A stretch of DNA of 64,000 nucleotides from Aporrectodea caliginosa (lineage: Eukaryota > Annelida > Clitellata > Crassiclitellata > Lumbricidae), in contig JACEVL010006403.1 in NCBI GenBank assembly GCA_020284085.1, positions 367,001-431,000 of the forward strand. The letters run 5' to 3'. How positions within the stretch are numbered: position 1 is the stretch's first letter; each line of letters starts with the position of its first letter. Position numbers and translations under genes: made by a program. This document shows positions 55,470-64,000 of the stretch, piece by piece. The notes under the pieces are model-generated. The model saw only the letters and a list, made by a program, of their open reading frames with translations, ran no database searches and was not told the origin of the DNA.

Positions 55470-55748
55470 CAAACAAGAAGAATCCCTCAAGCTATAGCTA
55501 TGGGTACGAAGTGTGAGCGACTTCATTTTCTTAGCCTCGTCATATGAGGGCGAGTGGCTATAGTCCTCTCTCTCGCAATCTCATTTTCTCACTGATAGTG
55601 TACAGTCAGTGTACTCATTATAGCTGAATTGGCTAGGGGCACAGGTGGAGCAGAAATCTTGAACAGATTTCTGCCCTGGAGGGTATTTGAACCCTTGACC
55701 TCTCATCTTTGACAGTCCAGCATGCTAACAGATACAGGCTATCGCGCA
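55470..55748 (-). mobile_element. SINE-1, near full length
   Basis: It has CAAACAAGAAGAATCCCTC, TTAGCCTCGTCATATGAGGG, GTGTACAGTCAGTGTACTCA and a head with GGTATTTGAACCCTTGACC and GACAGTCCAGCATGCTAACA. Confidence 0.88.
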
Positions 55749-55924
55749 CTTTCCATTGAGATATAAATTAAGATATATTTGCAGATATTTTAGATACTTT
55801 TAAGATATTTTAGGTATTTCATACATTTTTAGATTAACCTATGAAAGTGAGATTTAAATTAAGAATTACTTTGACGGAGTTTATAATAGAACATTTTAAA
55901 ATAGTAAATCATTATCGTAAGCTC

Positions 55925-56099
55925 CAAACGTTTAAAGCGCTATTCTGAACCTACGAGCAGTGCACCAGCTTATTCATCAGCGCTGCGTCAAGTCAAGTGG
56001 GTTGTCCAGAGATCGTCAATTGAAGTTCCGAGTGCTACTGCCAGAGAGAGGAGGCAGAGGGTCTATTAAACTCTGTTTGTGGTGCCCTTTTCATAAGGG
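55925..56099 (-). mobile_element. LINE-a-like 3' end
   Basis: The minus-strand terminus is AGAATAGCGCTTTAAACG. Upstream of it TTGACGCAGCGCTGATGAAT and AAGCTGGTGCACTGC match the segment at 18238-18285 and, inverted, at 56335-56385. Confidence 0.6.
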
Positions 56100-56107
56100 G
56101 TTGTCTT

Positions 56108-56261
56108 CATGGGCGTATTTAGGGGTGGTTTTATGGGTTCAACCCCCAAATAAATGCATTACTGTTATTAAAAACTAAAAATGTCGATAATACGACAATT
56201 CTAAATGGAGACTCCCGAAAACTTAAAACCCCCTCCGAAATTTTTTATGGCTTCGCCCCCT
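56108..56261 (+). mobile_element. MITE-1 copy with exact 8-bp target duplication
   Basis: It starts CATGGGCGTATTTAGGGGTG and ends ATGGCTTCGCCCCCT. GTTGTCTT lies on both sides (56100-56107 and 56262-56269). The interior keeps AACTTAAAACCCCCTCCGAA. Confidence 0.85.
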
Positions 56262-56269
56262 GTTGTCTT

Positions 56270-56410
56270 GCACCATTTACCTTGTCTTCTGGAAACCGGT
56301 TTTGTTTCCAGTATCTCTGTATAACCCAACTGAATTGACGCAGCTCTCGTGAACGAACTGGTGCCCTGAGCTTGACTTCAAATAGCGCTTTATAAATTCT
56401 AGAATTAACG
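56270..56410 (+). mobile_element. LINE-a-like 3' end, plus orientation
   Basis: TTGACGCAGCTCTCGTGAAC, GAACTGGTGCCCTGAGC and CAAATAGCGCTTTATAAATT repeat, in inverted orientation, the end at 55925-56099. MITE-1 lies between the two. Confidence 0.6.
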
Positions 56411-56859
56411 GTTACGAATACGAAGTATACCTGGCGATGAAATCGTAAATTTCTCAAATCTGAAATAAACAAAAAATTACGAGAAATTAAAATAAAAAAA
56501 TTAAAGAATTAGCAATAAAGAACCTCCAAAGATATCTAAAAATGTTCTAGCTTCTATAGAGCACCAGAGTGGCATTAACAATACAACAAAATAGGACTGC
56601 TAACAGGCCAACAATGGGGAGACATAGTAAAATAAGGTAATATACTCGATCAATGGATCACCAACTTGTGAAGCACAATCTGTGTTAACAAAATCAGAAT
56701 CGTTTACTTTTTTATTTGATAAAACAAACACGAAAGAAGCAATTAATACAAACCTTACAACTTTTAAACAATTAAGGTTTGTTTTCGCACACGATGCTAA
56801 ACACAGATTTCAGCAAAAAAACAACTCTTTGAACCACCGGAACTATTCTGTATATCTGC
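56411..56859. other. Unassigned AT-rich stretch
   Basis: No gene or family is recognised. Confidence 0.4.
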
Positions 56860-57150
56860 AATGACAGGTGATTACTTACAGTGTCTGGGTCTCGTACGTT
56901 GCCAACCCAAAACCCATATTTCCCGAAACCCGCTTGGCGCCCGCGTCTTGATAACCCAATTAGCGCCGGTCGTCGGCCCCTTTGATGCTGCCGCTTTGAT
57001 GCCGTCCGCCAGCCGACTAATCGGTCCACTGTTATGGGCTAATCGGATCTTAATCATGTGTACCATCTTAGCTCTAATCATCCTGATCAAATGACTGCTT
57101 TCGGAAGTGGTGTATATACGGAAGGACTTCTGCGAGAGCCTGAACAGCAC
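56860..57150. other. GC-richer block open on both strands, possible exon or conserved element
   Basis: Base composition rises sharply between about 56890 and 57040. The plus frame ends RLIGPLLWANRILIMCTILA then LIILIK and stop, preceded by TGATTACTTACAG, which would do as a splice acceptor. The minus frame reads RLADGIKAAASKGPTTGANW, then VIKTRAPSGFREIWVLGWQ, followed by CACTGTAAGTAAT, a donor-like site. I recognise neither protein. This is the only part of the window that looks at all like a host exon. Confidence 0.25.
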
Positions 57151-57214
57151 CCACGGGCTGCTGCAACTGCAACAGCCTCACGATGCTATATGCGTGCAGT
57201 ATACGCATCGAAAA

Positions 57215-57610
57215 CGTCCGACTAAAATACACACATACATCTGCATGCACAGGTCGACATGTATATACACATATGTGCATACGTATACACATGTACATAC
57301 CCTTATAGCCTGCGTACATAGGCCTACATGTGTACGTATGCATATCCGTATATATCTCGCATCCAGCGGCAAAGATTGCATATATATACGTCTGTGTATA
57401 TATCTATCTATGACTGCATTTTTTTTTTATTATATATATATATATATATACATAAGAAAGGCTCATGATTTCATTTATACATATTATATACATATATATA
57501 TTAACAAAGAACAAACCGCCACTGACTCATATGTGCATATATATACAGACATCCATGTATATACTTGCACATGCATCTGGGCTTTTATATATAAAATATA
57601 TTTGGTATAG
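57215..57610 (+). repeat. Degenerate CATA/TATA region
   Basis: ACATATGTGCATACG-like units with TA runs near 57433-57452. Confidence 0.75.
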
Positions 57611-57721
57611 CTTATTCGTATATACATATATTAGATGTCTGCAATTCTGATCACGTGACTGCATAAAACCCGGTGGTTTATACCAATATTGGGTCGGGTG
57701 AAGGTTTGCGAGGGTCTATGG

Positions 57722-57800
57722 TGAGGGGTCGTGAACCCGGAGTCACCCGGAGTCACCCGAAATGCCCTCGGGCGCTTCGGTCGGGCTGCCGTGGAAGAGA
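57722..57800. repeat. 79-bp GC-rich repeat, copy 2
   Basis: Matches 45611-45689 with two differences, including the tandem AGTCACCCGG. The sequence on either side is unrelated. Confidence 0.85.
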
Positions 57801-57919
57801 GGGCGACATTGGCGAGGCTCGTAAACCGCTGCAATTGCCAACAGCCAACAGATAATAGGCTTCTGCATAGATGGTCTTTTTATTGGCCATCAAAGTATAC
57901 GGTGATTTCCTCACATAAC

Positions 57920-58690
57920 CGTTTGAACGATTATCCGAGTAACGATTAACTGACTAATCGAATAACTGACTATCCGTTAACTTTACTAAACGAATAAATT
58001 TGTACATGAATATTAACTAACCGAATAACCGTCGCAATGAGTAACGGACGATTCGTTTAAGCGACTGTGCATTTTATATGTATTAGGGTTGGGCCGAATG
58101 TTTATCCTGAAATCGGTTTGTGCCGAATTTTGTCCTAAACCTATTAATCGGAATCAGCACATCCCAGGACTACGATCCAAATACCAAAAAGTGATATATT
58201 TGGCCAAAAACAATTTCTTCCTTCATTAATAAAAAGTAGTAACCTGTTTTTGCAACTTCCTGCGTTAATTCTTAAACTTCATCATTGAAAGTCCGTGTGA
58301 AATAATTACATTTATCTGCAATTATTATATCTTTGCAAATGAAAAGAAATATTGTCCGTTTATCGGATGGAATCCGGATTCGGCCGAGAAAGCAGGTCAA
58401 ATATCCGATTACTATCCGGATTCGGAAATCGGCAAAAAATGCCAATCGGCCATTCCCTAATAGCTATCGTAATTAACTAACTTTTGATAAACTGACTATC
58501 CGATTTCAAATTAGTAATTAACGGATTAGTCATGCAACTAAACAATTACCTGACTACTTGAGTAACTAACTATCCGAATAACCACGGTTTTCAATTTTGA
58601 TTCATGACTGATTAAACAACTAACTGACAGGCTATCCGATTAACTGAATTTTCGATTAACTGACTAACAGAATACCCTACTACTCGGCTA
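57920..58690. repeat. Degenerate TAACTGACTATCCGA repeat, interrupted by a transposon
   Basis: Units of about 11-16 bp (AATAACTGACTATCCG, TAACTGACTAATCG, CGATTAACTGACTAAC) occur at 57920-58075 and again at 58468-58690, with the 58084-58459 element between them. Confidence 0.75.
58084..58459. mobile_element. hAT-like MITE
   Basis: The ends are TAGGGTTGGGCCGAATG and the inverted CAATCGGCCATTCCCTA. The flanks ATATGTAT and ATAGCTAT agree at 6 of 8. Inside are CGGTTTGTGCCGAATT, GGATTCGGCCGAGAA and similar. A TA target duplication (TA at each TTAGGG end) is an alternative reading that would imply Tc1/mariner. Confidence 0.75.
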
Positions 58691-58799
58691 CTTAATTTGA
58701 CGCTGTGTCATAATTATTTCAAAGCCTATTAGCTTCGCCTCCTCCTCCTCCTACCTGACTAGAGGACAGTGGCGGAGCTCTCAGAGTATTGTGTCTGCA

Positions 58800-59094
58800 T
58801 CATATGTTATAACACCGGAAAGCATTACACGATGTCACACTGACACACATCATTACCCTACAGAATGGCAAAAACCCCGTCGCATGCAAACCCCTTCCCT
58901 TGGAGGAGAAACTCGCCCCTCGACAGACCCCTAAGCGCCCTGACGCGCTGCGGTCGTACATCAGACAGCTTGCCCTAACAAATAAATCAAACTCTATAGT
59001 CCTTAACTCCCATGTGGTGCAGTATGCAGAGGTTTCCAGTGGATGTCGGACTCCACTGCGTATTTGTGCGTGCATGGGGTTTTTACGTGTGTAT
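58800..59094. other. Unassigned stretch open on both strands
   Basis: Frames of 119 (minus) and 74 (plus) codons overlap here. Neither shows a motif I can name. It lies directly before a minus-strand LINE end and may be part of that element. Confidence 0.3.
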
Positions 59095-59180
59095 ATGTAT
59101 TGTATTGTATTGTATTGTATTTGAACACTTGTTATAGCGCCCCTACCAGACTTGCCCATTCAGAGGCGCTCGACATGTGT
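59095..59180 (-). mobile_element. LINE-a 3' end, (AATAC)n tail
   Basis: On the minus strand, TCGAGCGCCTCTGAATGG and TAGGGGCGCTATAACAAG are followed by tandem AATAC (TATTG on the plus strand at 59098-59121). Confidence 0.78.
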
Positions 59181-61315
59181 ACACATATGTATATGCGTGT
59201 GAAGGAAAAGGTTATGCTCGGATGTGGGAGGGGTAGAGACTTGATTGATTAGCGAGACAATGAATGTGGACCGGTGCACAGAAAATTTACCGGAATAACC
59301 TCATGACCAACTGATTACAGACAGGCAGAAGTAGGCCTACACTAACCATGGTTACAAAAGAAGTAGGCCTACGCGAATCAATCACTGGTAAGTGAGTATG
59401 TCATAGACTGCCAAAGTGTCAGTTGAACTGTCGACTTTTATTTATTAATCGCAGTGACAACTGGAGATAAGAAAGTCTTGCACTTCAAAATCTCACAAGA
59501 ACTCATCCGGCAACACATTCCAATGTAAAGTAACATTGGTAGGCCTATATTCAGAAATATTAGCACGTGCATGCGTTCACAGTGTTCTGAATGTGCGACC
59601 ATGGCTTAATAAATCTTTAGAACTATAATAGCAATAGTTCAAATGCCAGGTTTGGGTGTAATTATGTTCAACACGTAACACGATTATGATCGATTATTAT
59701 CGATGCCAATTTCGAAAAACTATTACACTATGATGATGGCGCAGTATCGAGACCAGAGTCGACTTGTAACTCTGAAAAGCAATTTTAAATGTTTGTGAAC
59801 AAAAAGCTAGCATCCATCACCTGTTAGTTCACTGAATAGGCATTCTAAAGTTAAGACCTTGATTTTGAGAAGTAGAATTGAACAGTGATTTAGCTTTGTT
59901 GGTCGGACTACCGGAAAATTTGGGCATAATCATTATATCCTATAAGGCTTGGGTGCAGGCCTATACTTTTAAATGCTGTGCCAGCATGGTTGATGCTGCA
60001 CCCATTCTTTGTCACCATATCATTGTTGCAGAGCGTTCTTGTTATGCATTTATTTTTGTTTTACTAAGATTAGTTTTTATAGGTCTGCAGTCATTCAGAG
60101 GTCGACATTCACTTCTCTAAAGTTTTGCGTATAGACAGCGATTTTGGTGAGATACAATGATAGGTGTGACCGTCTGACCGATTGGTGTGACCGCTTTCAT
60201 TGTAACGCAGAGTGTGGGGTTTAGAACCTCCTTGAGTGGGATACTGTGTAGGAACCTTTAGCAACGCAGACCTCTACGCGCAATTATGTTTCATCGTCAT
60301 CAGTTTCTGACACCAGTCATCTAGTGGCGATGGGTACGAATAAATGATCTTCAGTGTCCTCGGTCATTTGTCAAGTCCATTGCTCCGCTTAGAGTTAGTC
60401 CAAGTGATGTTATGTTGTCATTTATATCACCTATCCAGCGTAGTCTTTAGTCTTGGTCTGCCTTTCTTTCTTTTTCTTTCGAATCTTGCATGTAGTGCTT
60501 TATGTGGGAATCGATATACTGGCATTCTCTCTATGTATGACCAAACCATCGGAGTCTTCGTTGAACTACTTTGTCTAGCAGAGTTTTTTAGTCGTTAAAT
60601 CGTGTTTAATTGTTAGCTAATGATTCTAATTGAATACAGGAACAATAAGTGTCTAATTAACTAATTAACAAACCGCCAGCGTCTCTTAGACCTTGATCTC
60701 ACAGCGCCTTTTTCTTCCCATCCAGGTTACCTGTTCATTAAAACCTTTTAACTTTGCCCGTGTTCACCTTTGACCGTGTACATTGAACCAGTAGCACTCA
60801 TAAACCCGATTCGAGGCCACCATGCGTAACCACACGTATACGTCAACCCATATATTATCTTTGTGTGTGAAAATGGGTTGGCGTTGCGTATACACTCATG
60901 ACGATCTTGCAGCTGTTACGCTATGGCGAACACCGCTGTATATGTATTGCAGGCGCGTGCATGCGTGAGTCTGGGACATGATGTATTGGTTCAAAGAAAA
61001 GATGTTTTGACGTCATGGCTTTCAGAGTGTATGTGTATACGCGTGGACTGGACAACCTATCTGGACCTGTGTGTGTTTGTTCAGATTTGCACTGAACGAA
61101 CCATAAGGAAGCGGTGTATACTCAAGGACGCAGACGCTGGCTGATGACTGGACAATGCTATGGTGTGTGGTCCGTCTGTATGTCTGTGTGTATGTCCATT
61201 TGTATGTGTGCTGATGCTTCTGTGTTTTATCTGGTGCTGTTCTTTCACTTAAGCTGACTTAGTCATCTAACTGTCTCGATGTCAGTTGGTCAATCGATAT
61301 GCGGTCAATCTCAAA
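59181..61315. other. Unassigned 2.1-kb stretch, least repetitive part of the window
   Basis: Frames of 60-84 codons (59878, 60344, 60923) show no recognisable domain, and no splice pattern links them. No SINE, LINE or MITE family of this window is visible. TAGGCCTA-type octamers occur near 59334, 59364, 59541 and 59957. Confidence 0.45.
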
Positions 61316-61805
61316 GTTATTCATTCATTCGTTTGTTCATTCGTTCATTGATTGATTGGTTTGTTCATTTGTTTACTCGTTCATTCGTCCATTGATTGTT
61401 TGATTGATTCGTTCATTGGTCCATTGATTGTTTGATTGATTCGTTCATTCGTTCATTCGTCCATTGAGTGTTTGATTGATTCGTTCATTCGTCCATTGAT
61501 TGTTTGATTGATTCGTTCATTGTTTACTCGTTAACTGATTGATTTACTGATTGATTCGTTCGTTCATTTATTCATTCTGTCGTTCATTCGTTTGCTGGTT
61601 CTTTCGTTCATTGATTTGATTGATTCGTTCGTTCATTCGTCTACTCTTTCATTTGATCATTGACTGATTGATTGATTCGTTCATTCGTTCACTCGTTCAG
61701 TTACTGATTGATTGTTTGATTCGTTCATTTATTGCTTTTATTGATTGTTTGATTCGTTCATTTATTGCTTTTATTGATTGTTTGATTCGTTCATTTATTG
61801 CTTTT
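61316..61805 (+). repeat. GATTGATTCGTTCATTCGTC minisatellite
   Basis: Units of about 40-44 bp are built from TTCATTCGTCCATTGATTG and TTTGATTGATTCGTTCATT. The last part is a 36-bp unit with ATTTATTGCTTTTATTGATT in three copies. Confidence 0.9.
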
Positions 61806-62149
61806 ATCAGTTTATCTGTTTTTCTCTTATTCTGTTAGCATAACAGGAAATCATTCGTCGTCTCTTTCTCTCTGTTCGTCTGTCTACAGTACACCTTTGT
61901 CAGTGTGCCTGTCTCTCTGTCTGTCGGTGTGTCGGTCAGTTTGTTATTGTACTCTTTGTCTGCTAATGACGATGACCGTAGACAGATAATGAGATCCAAT
62001 TAGTGCGTTCAGTTATTCCTCTATACCGCTGCCAGAACACCACATAAATGGAAAACAAGGCTGATGTAAACGTTACAGTAATTGTAGCGACTACAATCTA
62101 TATAATAGTCTCGTAAGTATATCTATAGCCACTTCCACGGTCTTTGAAG

Positions 62150-62283
62150 ATGTCAATCGCCAAGGCAAGTACTAAGAGCTTCAGAATAAACGTATTTAAT
62201 TGTTTTCTTTGAAAGCGTGAACACTTTCAACCCTCTCAGTAGTTCGGCACATGCGGGTCAGCGATCTGAATCGCCCTATCCAG
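62150..62283 (-). mobile_element. LINE-b 3' region fragment
   Basis: GGCAAGTACTAAGAGCTTCA, GTGAACACTTTCAACCCTCT and CGATCTGAATCGCCCTATC parallel the LINE-b copies at 25225-25375 in order and orientation. Confidence 0.65.
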
Positions 62284-62284
62284 T

Positions 62285-62375
62285 GTGATTTTCGTTAACG
62301 ATAACGATAACGATAACGAAAATGTTCGTTTTAACGATAACTATAACTAAACGTATCATTAACTATAACTAAACT
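62285..62375. mobile_element. One end of a hAT-like element
   Basis: CAGTGTGATTTTCGTTAACG, then ATAACGATAACG repeats and TAACTATAACTAA. The opposite end may be TAACTAGTAACTAAAATTAA near 62462, but it is not clean. Confidence 0.5.
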
Positions 62376-62608
62376 AGTACTACAACTTTCTATGGCACCA
62401 CTTAAAAGTTACTTTGGAAAGTGCGAAGGGCACCAGCTTATTACGCACACGACTTAATTATTGTAACTAGTAACTAAAATTAACGCTGCGGCGATTCAGA
62501 GGGATGGCCCTACAGTAAACTAGTACTACAACTTTCTATGGCACCACTTAAAAGCTAGGCGAAGGGCACCAGCTTATTCACGAGCGCTGCGGCGATTCAG
62601 AGGGATTA
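62371..62608 (+). repeat. Local direct duplication
   Basis: A 38-bp block beginning AAACTAGTACTACAACTTTC occurs at 62371-62408 and exactly again at 62517-62554. GCGAAGGGCACCAGCTTATT and GCTGCGGCGATTCAGAGGGA follow both. The first copy is longer in the middle. Confidence 0.88.
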
Positions 62609-64000
62609 CAGTTTAATTGCTTGCACGAAGTTGCGGCTATCCATGAGCAGACTCATTGTAATTAACGCCTTTAAATTACTCATGCCTAAATAACTAAATA
62701 AAATCAAAATTAATTAACACAGCTCATCAAGAACGATGTCTCATTTTCATCATAGTTTATTTCTATTGAACATTAAGATCTGTACAAAAAAAACATCAAA
62801 TTTTCCTAGACGTGAGACCCGAACAAAGTTACGATAACGGACAAAAGCTGTACAGAAATTACACTATGTAAGACGGACTGAATTCGCATTTGCAAAACAT
62901 TATATCTCGACAAACAAATATAACATTCTACCACCGAGAGACATGCAGAGTTCATGATGCGCAATTAATCTCTTACTTAATAACAATCCAAACGATATAT
63001 ATGACCTGCCAGCCATTTCGCAGAGAACACAAAGGTATAGAGCATAAGTATGTGAGTAAATATACTTATGATCGGATTTGAAAAGTGAGCAACGAATGTT
63101 AAACTTGATGCCATGCAATCTTACGCCTGTTGTGAGATATAAGTATAAGCCAAATGCCGTTTACTCAGATTTTCAGTATCTATTGTCAAGTGTTCAAAAC
63201 TGTCAGAAATTTGATTACAAGGAATAGCCAAATTGTTTTCCAGGATCATAAACTGCGCATTGTCTTTGGATTACGGCATATTAAGTTTTACATCAGCTTT
63301 ACATCTTTTTAATAACCTGACAGTTCATACAAAATATTATGCTAGTATGTCGATGATTATGCAAATATTATGCTAATATGTCAATGTGTGAGAATAGGAC
63401 TTTCTGGTCCATTGAACTACAGTTCAAAGTTCATCTGTGATGGTTGCAGTCAAACGCCTTTCAATGTTTTCCACAGATCTTAAGACGCAATATTCAGACA
63501 GATATACCTAATCGATAATTCAATATTCAAACAGAATTGCGGTTTGGATGAATACCTGTACGTGCCCAAGTTCGTGTGGTAAGAAACAGATGTTACGCTT
63601 CGGTTTCAAAAGCAGCTTTGTCTAGAGCAGTGAGGGTTTGTCATGGACACGACACAAAAGAAAAACTGATACTTACAAACATTCTAGCAACTCAAATGTC
63701 TGACATTTTAAACTCACAGCTCCAGTGCCTTTGCCTTACAGTTCACATCGCATTGAAATGCAATTGTCGTATGATGCGTCTATCTACACGTTCCATGCTA
63801 ACCAACTACTAGAGAACAATTCTCAGCATATAGCCTTTGATAGTACACCATATTTTCCATGTTAGTGATTATCTCGCAGACATTTTTATGCCAGGCTCGA
63901 GTCATTGTTATTCCAGGAAACCATGCCAACATCACGTAAACATCCAATGAGCAAACAGAACGTTAGCTGCTAGCAACGCATAACATTGTCAATCTATGGC
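62609..64000. other. Unassigned stretch to the window end
   Basis: No gene, RNA gene or known repeat family is seen on either strand. AAATATTATGCTARTATGTC occurs twice near 63332 and 63365. The short frames at 62890 and 63576 have no recognisable content. Confidence 0.45.

Overview
The window looks like eukaryotic, probably intergenic or intronic, DNA from a marine invertebrate. Supporting signs are an AT-rich background, canonical TTAGGG-type repeats, very long microsatellites, and non-LTR retrotransposon ends of the GCGCTATATAAAT type. The LINE 3' ends and tRNA-derived SINEs would fit a deuterostome such as an echinoderm, hemichordate or cephalochordate. That placement is a low-confidence guess. 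I see no host protein-coding gene, no rRNA and no credible functional tRNA. Most open frames here are translations of microsatellites (poly-Ser, poly-Met, YIHT, SINQ, FIHS and similar).

The content is layered repeats. The main families, with names local to this annotation, are as follows. SINE-1 is tRNA-derived, about 290 bp, with a CTT-rich tail, and has about 17 full or partial copies. SINE-2 is a second tRNA-derived family with four minus-strand copies. SINE-3 is a single tRNA-like element. Family X has five plus-strand copies and shares its 3' end with a LINE. LINE-a ends in GCGCTATATAAAT plus a short tandem tail. LINE-b has an AATTAC tail and minus-strand copies. LINE-c carries a 3' hairpin with GGGAC/GTCCC arms. 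LINE-d is a 200-codon C-terminal fragment. Non-autonomous DNA transposons include several hAT-like elements with 8-bp target duplications (three exact), MITE-1 (CATGGGCGTA ends), MITE-2 (GTGAGAATTG ends) and MITE-3 (TATCCATCTAGT ends, two copies in tandem).

Layout. 0-8 kb: LINE ends, SINE-1 copies, an ATCTC minisatellite, (AC)n, a 207-bp (GATT)n and two hAT MITEs. 8-13 kb: CATA/TATG arrays and three more hAT-like elements. 13-19 kb: a broken reverse transcriptase with its AFDRVDHD and YTDD blocks separated by a tandem repeat and a hairpin, then LINE ends. 18-25 kb: large simple repeats, including a 0.9-kb pyrimidine tract. 25-31 kb: LINE ends, SINE-3, a telomere-like core inside an inverted repeat, and the LINE-d fragment. 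31-36 kb: an inverted pair of LINE C-termini, a LINE carrying two nested insertions, and a LINE-b copy split by MITE-2. 36-45 kb: (GAT)n, CATA-type arrays and LINE-c. 45-50 kb: a local duplication, SINE-2 split by MITE-2, tandem MITE-3, a 40-bp satellite and a 120-bp minisatellite. 50-64 kb: more SINE/LINE copies, short tandem arrays, a hAT-like insertion in a degenerate repeat, and long stretches with nothing recognisable.

No genes here act together in a pathway. The interest lies in the nesting history, the seeding of microsatellites from retroposon tails, and several large inverted repeats. I did not find a convincing new functional system.
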